A DNA stretch of 39,267 nt from NCBI GenBank assembly GCA_003225455.1, contig QIAB01000036.1, forward strand, positions 89,263-128,529. Reading direction: 5' to 3'. A model generated the notes under the pieces. The model did not search any database, was not told the DNA's origin, and was given only the letters and a program-made list of their open reading frames with translations. The position numbers were made by a program, and so were the translations under genes. Shown piece after piece: positions 25,969-33,611 of the stretch. Position 1 is the first letter of the stretch. Each line of letters begins with the position of its first letter. Origin of the DNA: Acidobacteriota bacterium (GTDB lineage Bacteria; Acidobacteriota; Terriglobia; Terriglobales; Acidobacteriaceae).

Positions 25969-26934
25969 TTGAAAGTTCGGGTTTTCTATCACGATAAGTG
26001 TTTTGATGGGGCTTCTTCCGCCGCGCTCTTCTCGCGCTTCTACCGGGAACGGATTCGCAATGATATCGAGTTTGTCTACTCCGGCCTGTTGCATCGCGCC
26101 GGTGCCTTGTTTGATGAGAAACAATTTGATGGCGACGAGAACGCAATAGTCGATTTCAAGTATTCCAGTTCTCCAAAGATTACCTGGTGGTTTGACCATC
26201 ACCAAAGCGCGTTTCTGACGCCGGAGGATGCGGCCCACTTCGAGCAGGACCAGAGCAACAGAAAGTTCTACGACCCGGACTTCAAATCCTGCACCAGTTT
26301 TATAGCCACCATCGCCGAACAACGCTTTGGCTTCAATCCGGCTCCAGTCACGGATTTGATCCATTGGACTGACATCATCGACGGTGCGCTGTATCCGGAC
26401 GCGAAAACTGCCGTCGAGATGAAAGAACCCGCGATGAAGCTGACTATGATTATCGAATCGGCGCAGGATTATGGTTTTGTTCCACGCCTGATTCCGCTGC
26501 TGGCAACCAAGCCGCTGGCAGATATCCTGGAGGAGCCGTTCATAGCGCCACTGCTAAAGCCTTTGCTGGAGCGGCATCAGCACTCGATTGCAGTTCTTAA
26601 GGAACGAATTGAATCGAAGGATGGGACGCTATTCTTCGACATCACCGATCAGGACTTGGAAGGCTATAACAAGTTCATTCCTTATTATCTGCATCCAGAG
26701 TGTACATACAGCGTAGGGCTGAGCAAGAGCAGCTTCCGGGTGAAGGTTTCGGTGGGCTCCAATCCTTGGGCGGAGAAGCCGCCGATGGTGAATCTGGCCA
26801 AGATTTGCGAACGCTATGGCGGCGGAGGCCACGCCCGGGTCGGCGCGATTTCTTTTGATGTGAAGCAGCATGAGGCCGCGCGCAAAGCTGCCCATGAAAT
26901 TGTCGAGGAGCTACGCGCGAGTATGCGAGTTTGA
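25969..26934 (+). CDS. DHH-family phosphoesterase
   Basis: 321 residues from a TTG behind AAGGGGA. Motif I is HDKCFDGASSAAL, motif II is in AIVDFKYSS, and the family-naming D76-H77-H78 is in WWFDHHQSAF. The C-terminus has RYGGGGHARVGAISF, the DHHA1 substrate-binding glycine loop. The family includes nanoRNases, 3'-phosphoadenosine 5'-phosphate phosphatases, cyclic dinucleotide phosphodiesterases and RecJ; this size fits the NrnA-like group. The middle segment (about 135-235) is longer and more helical than in NrnA, so the substrate is left open. It acts in the cytoplasm with manganese (family knowledge). The next small ORF overlaps its stop. Confidence 0.8.
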   Translation: MKVRVFYHDKCFDGASSAALFSRFYRERIRNDIEFVYSGLLHRAGALFDEKQFDGDENAIVDFKYSSSPKITWWFDHHQSAFLTPEDAAHFEQDQSNRKFYDPDFKSCTSFIATIAEQRFGFNPAPVTDLIHWTDIIDGALYPDAKTAVEMKEPAMKLTMIIESAQDYGFVPRLIPLLATKPLADILEEPFIAPLLKPLLERHQHSIAVLKERIESKDGTLFFDITDQDLEGYNKFIPYYLHPECTYSVGLSKSSFRVKVSVGSNPWAEKPPMVNLAKICERYGGGGHARVGAISFDVKQHEAARKAAHEIVEELRASMRV

Positions 26935-27143
26935 AAAGGGCTTTCGCGAGCGCGTCTCCAGCCTATCTCCTAGACTCATGGCGCGCATGCTGCCCCCGGC
27001 GCGCCCGATTTTTGGCACGATTTATCAGTTTGCTACTTCTGGCAATGATCTTCGCCTCCGGCCTGACAGCGCTGGTCAGCATTGTGCTGATTCGAAACCG
27101 CATCTTCTCTCCCGCTGAACAGCTCATGCTGCAACCGCGATGA
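26931..27143 (+). CDS. Small single-pass membrane ORF (hypothetical)
   Basis: A 70-residue frame that overlaps the DHH stop by 4 nt (TTGA) and the DUF2127 start by 4 nt (ATGA), which is the pattern of translationally coupled genes. The N-terminal 30 residues are basic (RACCPRRARFLAR). One hydrophobic segment follows (FISLLLLAMIFASGLTALVS), then RNRIFSPAEQ. It begins with TTG and has no clear ribosome site. The coupling argues for a real gene; the lack of any recognised family argues against it. Confidence 0.4.
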   Translation: MKRAFASASPAYLLDSWRACCPRRARFLARFISLLLLAMIFASGLTALVSIVLIRNRIFSPAEQLMLQPR

Positions 27144-27670
27144 ATCTTACGACGCGCATCTTTCATCATCGCCGGCGCACCGCCGAAGAGCGGCGAGAAT
27201 TGCATCATTTAGAGGCACTCAGAGCGATTGCGACCGTCGAATTCGCGAAGGGAGTGATTGTGCTGCTCCTGGCTTTCGGAGTCCTTTCTCTCGTTCGTCA
27301 CGGTAATCTTTGGGATTTCGTCGAAGGCATTCTCGATTTTCTTCATGTCGATCTCGACGGGCGTTTCGCACACCGGTTTCTGGACCTAGCCGATCGCCTC
27401 AGTGACACCAGACTCTGGGTACTTGCGACCTACGCTGGTAGTTATTGCACGCTGCGATTCGTAGAAGCCTATGGACTGTGGAAAGCGCGAGTCTGGGCGG
27501 AGTGGGTCGCTTTAATCTCGGGAGCGATCTATCTGCCGTTTGAAATCTATGAACTATTTCGCAGGATCACAATCGTTCGAGCAAGCGTGCTGATCGTCAA
27601 TCTGGGGATTGTGCTTTACATGCTCTACTTGCGCACGATCGCGGGAAGCCAGCCGCCCAAGGCGGTTTGA
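27140..27670 (+). CDS. DUF2127 membrane protein
   Basis: 176 residues. It begins with a basic stretch (HHRRRTAEERRELHHLEALR), then a DUF2127 core with hydrophobic segments VEFAKGVIVLLLAFGVLSLV, LWVLATYAGSYCTLRFVEAYG, WVALISGAIYLPFEIYELF and VLIVNLGIVLYMLYLRTI, predicting a four-helix inner-membrane protein. YGLWKARVWAEW and PFEIYELF are the recognisable family stretches. Function unknown. Its start overlaps the preceding ORF and its stop is directly followed by an ATG of the next frame, suggesting an operon. Confidence 0.75.
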   Translation: MNLTTRIFHHRRRTAEERRELHHLEALRAIATVEFAKGVIVLLLAFGVLSLVRHGNLWDFVEGILDFLHVDLDGRFAHRFLDLADRLSDTRLWVLATYAGSYCTLRFVEAYGLWKARVWAEWVALISGAIYLPFEIYELFRRITIVRASVLIVNLGIVLYMLYLRTIAGSQPPKAV

Positions 27671-27727
27671 ATGCGGGCTGGTTCAATGCGGACAAAGCCC
27701 CGCGAGTATCATAGATCTTCGATCGTC

Positions 27728-28720
27728 ATGCTCCCTTTCAAACTCGTCTACAGTGACGATTACTATCTTCCTATCGGCGCCCACGTCTTTCCTGCGGAAA
27801 AATACCGCCTTGTGCACAAGCAGCTGCTGGACGCGAGAATTGCGGAGGCGGAGGACTTCCTTGCGCCGCAACCCGCTTCAGATCAGGATATTCTGCTCGT
27901 CCACCGCCCTGAGTACGTACACAAGCTCACGACCGGCACGCTCTCTGCTCTCGAAGAAATGCAGATGGAGATTCCCTATTCGCGTGAGCTGGTGCGGGCT
28001 TTCTGGCTGGCCGCGGGCGGGTCGATCCTCGCGGCCCAGAATGCATTGAAAGACAAAGTTGCGTTCAACATTGGCGGCGGATTTCACCATGCCTTCCCCG
28101 ATCACGGCGAAGGCTTCTGCATGATTCACGACGTGGCTGTCGCTATTCGCCGAATGCAGCGCGATGACAAAATTCGCACTGCCATGACCGTGGATTGCGA
28201 CGTCCACCACGGCAATGGAACGGCCGCTATCTTTGCGGGAACACGCACTGCAAGCGAGCCGCTGCCATCGGTCTCGGCTTCAACGCTGAAATCATCTGGG
28301 ACAAAGATACGCGGCGCGCACTCAGGCGACGTTTTCACGATTTCACTTCATCAACACAATAACTATCCGGCGTGGAAGCCGCATTCGTCCATCGACGTAG
28401 ATTTACCGGACGGCATTGGTGATGAAGATTACCTCGCATGGCTCGACAACGCCCTCAGCTCCGGCCTGCGGCAGTTTGAGCCGGATTTGATCTGCTACAT
28501 CGCGGGAGCGGATCCGTATCGCGAGGATCAGCTCGGCGGATTAGATTTGACCATCGAGGGATTGAAGAAGCGCGATGAATTAGTGTTCCGGGTGGCGAAG
28601 GCGCGCGGAATCCCAGTGATGGTCACGTTCGCAGGTGGATACGCGCAGCGTGTGGAAGATACAGTGACGATTCATTGCAATACGGTGGTGGCAGCACAAG
28701 AGGTGTTTGGGGCGAAATAA
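27728..28720 (+). CDS. Histone deacetylase / acetoin-utilisation family zinc hydrolase
   Basis: 330 residues from the ATG at 27728 (MLPFKLVYSDDYYLPIG). An open stretch before it begins at 27671 and is unlike the family. The active-site histidine pair is in GGGFHHAFPDH, the zinc ligands are D158 and H160 (TVDCDVHHGNGT) and D262 (AGADPYREDQ), and the tail has FAGGYAQ. It would remove acyl groups from lysines, polyamines or small molecules. Between AIFAG and DVFTISLHQ there is an extra segment of about 29 residues (TRTASEPLPSVS and onward) that normal members lack. It is probably a loop insertion, since the frame is kept. Confidence 0.85.
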   Translation: MLPFKLVYSDDYYLPIGAHVFPAEKYRLVHKQLLDARIAEAEDFLAPQPASDQDILLVHRPEYVHKLTTGTLSALEEMQMEIPYSRELVRAFWLAAGGSILAAQNALKDKVAFNIGGGFHHAFPDHGEGFCMIHDVAVAIRRMQRDDKIRTAMTVDCDVHHGNGTAAIFAGTRTASEPLPSVSASTLKSSGTKIRGAHSGDVFTISLHQHNNYPAWKPHSSIDVDLPDGIGDEDYLAWLDNALSSGLRQFEPDLICYIAGADPYREDQLGGLDLTIEGLKKRDELVFRVAKARGIPVMVTFAGGYAQRVEDTVTIHCNTVVAAQEVFGAK

Positions 28721-28782
28721 CATCTTGCGAACTCGCTTGAGAACCTCGCATATAATGCCCGTTCTTTGGAGGACGAGTCCAA

Positions 28783-29081
28783 ATGAAATACGTAACTGTC
28801 GCGTATCCGAACAAGAACGACGCGAAGTTTGACTTCGACTATTACATGCGAAAGCACATCCCTATGGTGTCCAGCTGCTGGGAACAAGCATTGAAGTTTG
28901 TAAAGGGCTATCCTCTCCCACCGACGCTCCGCTTACGCATATCTGCGTCGCGCGAATACGCATCAACAGCGCGGAGGAGTTCTCCTCCGCCATGGCGCAG
29001 CACGGCGCACAGATCATGGGAGATATTCCCAATTACACGAATATCGAGCCGCTCATTCAGATCGATGAGGTTTTGATATAG
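28783..29081 (+). pseudogene. EthD-family protein, frameshifted
   Basis: The first frame begins MKYVTVAYPNKND, followed by FDFDYYMRKHIPMV, the EthD-family start. EthD proteins are small ferredoxin-like dimers, often in degradation clusters. After KGYPL the frame becomes low-quality and stops at 29076. From there the -1 frame gives PTDAPLTHICVARIRINSAE, then MGDIPNYTNIEPLIQIDEVL, ending at TAG 29079-29081, which is the expected C-terminus. One missing base at about 28905-28920 explains the break. GGAGG stands upstream of the ATG. Restored length about 99 residues. Confidence 0.75.
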
Positions 29082-29186
29082 CGGAAGCTTCACCCGCCAG
29101 CGAGCTTTCACTCGCGTTTCCCGCTGCCGGCCTCCGCAGCAGACACAAGGTTCTCACTGTGTGGCTGCTAAAATATTCTCTAGCCC

Positions 29187-30545
29187 ATGTTCGAGAATCT
29201 CCAGGAAAAGCTACAGCGTGCCTTCAAGACTCTGCGCGGCCAGGCCGTCCTGAATGAAGAAAACATTCAGGAGGCGTTACGCGAAATCCGCCTGGCACTG
29301 CTGGAAGCTGATGTCAATTTCAAAGTTGTAAAGCAGCTCATCGATCACATTCAGGAGAAAGCAGTCGGCCAGCAGGTGGCGACTGCGCTCTCGCCGGGCG
29401 AGCAGGTCATCAAGATCCTCCGCGATGAGCTGATTGAGACTCTGGGCCGCGATACCGCGCGACTGAAATTTGCTTCACAGCCGCCTACGGTCGTCCTCAT
29501 GGCCGGTCTCCAGGGTTCCGGCAAAACTACGACCTCAGGCAAGCTGGCAAACTGGCTCAAAAATGGCGGCCATCGCCCGCTGCTGGTTTCAGTGGACGTT
29601 TATCGTCCCGCAGCGCGCGAGCAACTGAAAGTGGTCGCGCAGGCGATCAAAGCTAATTTGTACGAAGGCGAAGTCGGAGAAGCAAACACGGCCACCGTCG
29701 AGCGCCTCGCCAAGGAAGCGCGGCGGGAGGCCATCAACACTGGCTCCGATGTTTTGATCGTAGACACCGCCGGCCGTCTCCATATCGACGATCAACTCAT
29801 GGAAGAGATGCAGTCGCTGAAGCGGCTGCTTAATCCGCAGGAGATTCTGTTCGTTGCCGATGCCATGACCGGACAAGATGCGGTCCGCTCGGCCGACGAG
29901 TTTCACAAGAAGCTCACACTCACTGGAGTAGTGCTTACGAAGATGGACGGCGACGCGCGCGGCGGCGCAGCACTCTCAATCCGCCAAGTCACGGGCCAGC
30001 CGATTAAGTTTATCGGCGTAGGCGAAAAATATGACGCGCTGGAGCCGTTTCACCCCGATCGCATCGTCTCGCGCATCCTAGGAATGGGCGACATTCTTTC
30101 TCTAATCGAAAAAGCCGAGCAGAATGTCGACAAGAAAAAAGCCGAGGAGATGGCCAGCCGCGCCCTGGCCGGCGATGGATTTTCTCTGGAAGATTTCCGT
30201 GACCAGTTGCGGCAAGTCAAGAAGATGGGCTCGTTGCAAAGCTTGATGGGGATGCTGCCCAGCATCGGACCGTTCGCCGGGTTGCAGAAGCATGCGGATA
30301 AAGTTGATGAGAAGCAGCTCAACCGCGTGGAAGCAATCATCAACTCAATGACCGCACATGAGCGCACGCATCATGAAGTCATCAACGGCAGCCGCCGCAA
30401 GCGCATCGCGCGCGGATCGGGCACGAGTGTGCAAGAGGTCAATAATCTGCTTCGCCAATACGCGCAGATGCGCAAAATGTTCAAGCAGATCGGCAAAGCC
30501 AGTTTCGCGCGCAAGCTGGCGGGGATGAAGCTACCGGGCATGTGA
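29187..30545 (+). CDS. ffh: Signal recognition particle protein Ffh (SRP54)
   Basis: The GTPase of the signal recognition particle: it binds 4.5S RNA and signal sequences and delivers ribosomes to FtsY at the membrane. In order: N domain (LQEKLQRAFKTLRGQAVLNE), G domain with GLQGSGKTTTSGKLA (P loop), DVYRPAAREQL, DTAGR and TKMDGDARGGAALS, and the methionine-rich M domain (MGSLQSLMGMLPSIG to KLAGMKLPGM). The length (452 aa) is normal and it is complete. The 4.5S RNA gene is not seen in the window. Confidence 0.96.
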   Translation: MFENLQEKLQRAFKTLRGQAVLNEENIQEALREIRLALLEADVNFKVVKQLIDHIQEKAVGQQVATALSPGEQVIKILRDELIETLGRDTARLKFASQPPTVVLMAGLQGSGKTTTSGKLANWLKNGGHRPLLVSVDVYRPAAREQLKVVAQAIKANLYEGEVGEANTATVERLAKEARREAINTGSDVLIVDTAGRLHIDDQLMEEMQSLKRLLNPQEILFVADAMTGQDAVRSADEFHKKLTLTGVVLTKMDGDARGGAALSIRQVTGQPIKFIGVGEKYDALEPFHPDRIVSRILGMGDILSLIEKAEQNVDKKKAEEMASRALAGDGFSLEDFRDQLRQVKKMGSLQSLMGMLPSIGPFAGLQKHADKVDEKQLNRVEAIINSMTAHERTHHEVINGSRRKRIARGSGTSVQEVNNLLRQYAQMRKMFKQIGKASFARKLAGMKLPGM

Positions 30546-30635
30546 CCCCCCCGCATTCCCAAAATCCAGATCTGGGAGCGCGGTCGGGCACGCAAATTTA
30601 GCACTCTCGCGCAGGGCAATCGGAGGACTGAATCG

Positions 30636-31100
30636 ATGCGCAAAAATTATCTCTTGGTAATTCTGCTTCTTGCCGCAACAACGCTGTCTCAGCAGCGCCC
30701 CCCTGCAGGTTCAGTTCCGAGAAATCCCGAAGATTTTAGCGCCGAACTGCAGAAGCTCCGCGAAACTTGGGTTCAGGAATTCAATGCCGGACACGCCGAG
30801 GCCGTGGCCGCCCTTTACGCTCCCGAAGCCGTGCTCATGCGCTGGGATGGCTCAGTGCACGGGTACGATTCCATCCTCGCCGAATTCAAAAGATCAGCCA
30901 GCGGCGGAGCGCACGATTACGTCGTGCACAGCCTTCACGCCGAACGTTCTGGTGATCTCGGCTACGACACTGGCGCATACAACGTTACCTTGCGTGATCG
31001 AGTGGTCGAGGGCAATTATCTTATCGTGGTGAAGTCGATGAACGGGCAGTGGAAGATTGTCGCCCACTCCAGCGTCGCCAATCCGCCCGAGAAGCCATAG
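30636..31100 (+). CDS. Exported DUF4440/SnoaL-like protein
   Basis: 154 residues. It begins with a signal peptide (MRKNYLLVILLLAATTLSQQ). The mature part is a NTF2-like cone: LQKLRETWVQEFNAGHAEAV, ALYAPEAVLM, DGSVHGYDSILAEF and a C-terminal beta sheet (GNYLIVVKSMNGQWKIVAHS). DUF4440 proteins are often ketosteroid-isomerase-like; no substrate can be named. GGAGG stands 9 nt before the ATG. Alone, 90 nt after ffh. Confidence 0.75.
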   Translation: MRKNYLLVILLLAATTLSQQRPPAGSVPRNPEDFSAELQKLRETWVQEFNAGHAEAVAALYAPEAVLMRWDGSVHGYDSILAEFKRSASGGAHDYVVHSLHAERSGDLGYDTGAYNVTLRDRVVEGNYLIVVKSMNGQWKIVAHSSVANPPEKP

Positions 31101-31193
31101 CTCGCGATTGCCTGCTGCTCAGGACTGCCCGAGCCAGTGGAAATTCGGATCACGAAGGAAAGCTTATCTGAACCGACGATTGCTGTTTGCAGC

Positions 31194-32366
31194 CTAGGCC
31201 ACAGCGGTTCCGCCACGGCTCTGATCAGTGCGGAAACGCAATAGAGCGGCGATGTTTCCGATGCGGTCGAACTCGGGATCGTCTCTTACGTACAGCAGTT
31301 CGACATCGCGGCGAATGGCCGCGGGAATAATGGCATCGCCAACGTTTTCCAGTTCCCGCGTCCCACGGCCGCAAAGTGGGCAATAACGAACCATGTGGGA
31401 ATCGAGATGGGAACAGCCGCTGCACTCCACGGCGCGTGCAGAATAGTTTTCACCCATCAGTACAGTCTGGGCTTCGCCCACCTCAAGCGAACGCAAGACG
31501 CGCCGTAAACCGGTCACTCCCCGGCCGTTGCTTTTAGCCTGACCAAGCACTTCTTGCACCAATGACTGGCGACGCCGATCGAGCGACTCCTGAAAAATGC
31601 GGTTGGCGTGTGCTCGCACTTCGTCATCCGTGACGCTTCCAACGTCAACCGGAAAGCGTCCTAGCAGCCGCTTTTTCACATACGGATGCAGGTGCGGCTC
31701 AAATTCGTGCCAGTTCGTGTCCTGGCACCCGATAATCAGCTTCTCGTACTGGCCCTGATCGTGAGCCTGCTTCAGACGCTCAGCCACATCTTTGAAGTGG
31801 TGCAGAACTTCGTCATTGATGCTGCGCTCGGAATGCCCGGCATCGTATCCCGCGAAGCCATCGCTGCGTCCGCGACGAGGCAGTGGGCGAAAAATAGCGT
31901 CGTGCTCGTGTAATTCATCGAGGCGAAGATCGAAAAAACGAGCTCGATGGCGATCGACGAGAGCAATCCATAGCTGAGGCTGTGCGCCCAGTAGCATTGC
32001 AAGGGGCTTCAGATGAAATCGCCGGTTCACGAACAACTGCGTTGCAGGTAATTGTGGAGGCAAGTCAAATTCGCGCCAGAAATCACGTTTGCCGCAGGCA
32101 AACACCGCCTTGGCCCGGGCCTGGTTGCCATGGAGGTGGCCGGCGAGTTCGAGGACCCGTTGCAGGTCAGCGCGGGCGCACTTGTTCTTGCCGTTCTTCT
32201 CGGTCCCATGCAGCGCTTCCCGGACCAGATCTTTCGCCAGAATAGCTTCTTCTCGGTGTGATTTGTTCTGCGGCCTGCGCGGTTGAAAATAAAAGCTCAC
32301 AACGCAACGGTCTTCGTCACTGTACGGGAATTGTGCCAGTTCACGGATATCTTCACGTGTGATCAT
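31194..32366 (-). CDS. Bacterial archaeo-eukaryotic release-factor-like protein (baeRF) with zinc ribbon
   Basis: 390 residues from the ATG at 32366, which has AGGAGA 7 nt upstream; the GTG two codons earlier overlaps that spacer. The architecture is that of eRF1/Pelota-like proteins found in bacteria: an N-terminal domain, a middle RNase H-like domain around 128-265 (WIALVDRHRARFFDLRLDEL, then INDEVLHHFKDVAERLKQA and KLIIGCQDTNWHEFEP), and a C-terminal L7Ae/Pelota-like domain 275-385 (VTGLRRVLRSLEVGEAQTVL and FDRIGNIAALLRF) with four zinc-binding cysteines C315, C318, C329 and C332 (CSGC and CPLCG). The loop that holds GGQ in true release factors reads RSDGFAGYDAGHSER, with no GGQ. The family is thought to act in ribosome rescue or quality control; that is inference. 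It is second in an operon with the HPF-sigma fusion. Confidence 0.75.
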   Translation of the reverse strand: MITREDIRELAQFPYSDEDRCVVSFYFQPRRPQNKSHREEAILAKDLVREALHGTEKNGKNKCARADLQRVLELAGHLHGNQARAKAVFACGKRDFWREFDLPPQLPATQLFVNRRFHLKPLAMLLGAQPQLWIALVDRHRARFFDLRLDELHEHDAIFRPLPRRGRSDGFAGYDAGHSERSINDEVLHHFKDVAERLKQAHDQGQYEKLIIGCQDTNWHEFEPHLHPYVKKRLLGRFPVDVGSVTDDEVRAHANRIFQESLDRRRQSLVQEVLGQAKSNGRGVTGLRRVLRSLEVGEAQTVLMGENYSARAVECSGCSHLDSHMVRYCPLCGRGTRELENVGDAIIPAAIRRDVELLYVRDDPEFDRIGNIAALLRFRTDQSRGGTAVA

Positions 32367-32390
32367 CACCACATCTCCTGAGGGTTGTAC

Positions 32391-33434
32391 TCAGTCGGCG
32401 CCGGTGTTCTGAAGCAGTTTGTCTCTAAAACGATTAGCGATAGGCGGGGAGCGGCGCAGATGCACTCGCGCCGCTAAGATTGAGGCGCGAATGTCTTCCG
32501 GCTTGCGATCGGTGATGGCTGCGATTTCATCGATCGAGAATCCTTCGATCGCCTGCAGAATAAAAGCCTCGCGGTCGCGCGGCTTAGCGCCTTCAAGCGC
32601 AAATTGCACCAGCGTAATCATCTCGTCTGAGTAAGCGATCTCTTCCGGGGTTGCCAGGCGCGTGTCCGCGATCACGTTCTCTTCGGTCAAGGCTTCATCC
32701 GGCTGATGATACTGCAGCTCGGGCTCATCGCTGGCACGAACGTTAGGCGTACGTGCAGAATCTTCAAGGCGCACAGAAGAGAAGTTATCCTGCCCACGAG
32801 TGGCAAGATCAGTGATGGAACGGATGGCCAATCGGTACAGCCATGGTTCGAGCGTCAGCCGCTCGGGTTTCTCTGCACCATCACCAAGGGCGCGGGCGAT
32901 GACCTCATCGATTACTTCCTCTTTTGTGACAGAACCCTCAGAAATCTGCTCTGCATTTTGTCGAAACACGAGCTCGCGTTCTACGAATCGGTCGAGCCGG
33001 GATAAATTTGCGTTCACATACGACCGAATGTCGTCCGATGACACCATCTGCGGTTGCACCGCGGCGACGGTTTGCTCAAAGGGGACCCGCGGCTCAGCAC
33101 GCGGCTTTTCCGCGCGGCGGTGCCGCCACTTGTGCGAGCTCCGCAACAAGTCCTTATGCTTTGTGATCTGCTGCAACAGATCATCCAGCGCTGCCTTAAT
33201 TGCCGCTGTGGCCGTGGATGCTGACTCCTGAACTGCCATCTGCCCCGACGGAAGCCGGAGGTTGAAAGAAACTATGATTCCCTCACGCGGTGAATTCTGC
33301 TCGATGTTCCCCTTCAAGTGCACCAGCTCAGGACGAAAGACTTGCAGTCTTTTCTGCAGCTTCTCAATCAGGTGGTTGATTTCTTTTTCAATATCAGGAG
33401 TTCGATGGACCCTATAACTGATGTGGACGTTCAT
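32391..33434 (-). CDS. HPF/RaiA ribosome-hibernation domain fused to sigma-70-like domains
   Basis: 347 residues from the ATG at 33434, behind GAGG; the frame is open further upstream to 33557 but that part has no family character. Residues 1-99 (MNVHISYRVHRTPDIEKEI to ALDDLLQQITKHKDLL) match the S30AE/HPF fold, which binds the small ribosomal subunit and silences ribosomes. A basic linker follows (KWRHRRAEKPRAEPR). Residues 132-210 (VNANLSRLDRFVERELVFRQ, VIDEVIARALG, LTLEPWLYRLAIRSITDLA) resemble sigma region 2. Residues 264-330 (TPEEIAYSDEMITLVQFALE, PRDREAFILQAIEGFSIDEI, RASILAARVHLRRS) resemble region 4 with its helix-turn-helix. HPF and sigma domains are normally separate proteins. The baeRF gene follows 24 nt downstream. 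Confidence 0.75.
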   Translation of the reverse strand: MNVHISYRVHRTPDIEKEINHLIEKLQKRLQVFRPELVHLKGNIEQNSPREGIIVSFNLRLPSGQMAVQESASTATAAIKAALDDLLQQITKHKDLLRSSHKWRHRRAEKPRAEPRVPFEQTVAAVQPQMVSSDDIRSYVNANLSRLDRFVERELVFRQNAEQISEGSVTKEEVIDEVIARALGDGAEKPERLTLEPWLYRLAIRSITDLATRGQDNFSSVRLEDSARTPNVRASDEPELQYHQPDEALTEENVIADTRLATPEEIAYSDEMITLVQFALEGAKPRDREAFILQAIEGFSIDEIAAITDRKPEDIRASILAARVHLRRSPPIANRFRDKLLQNTGAD

Positions 33435-33611
33435 GCAGGCCTCGAATGCGGGAAGGGCTCCCGTGAAGCTTGGTGTCCCTACAAACGCGATTCTACACCC
33501 ACAGGCTACGGGCAGAGCGCAAATCGAGGCCCGGTTTTTCGCATTCGGGAAGTACAACTCCGGGCTGGGGCCCCGAGTCTAAAAATGTTCCGCGGAACTG
33601 GATCCTGGCTT

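Noticed and set aside
33318-33611. N-terminal extension of the phosphoesterase frame
   Set aside because: It is antisense to the HPF-sigma gene and precedes a clear lipoprotein signal; the real start is at 33612 (or 33585).
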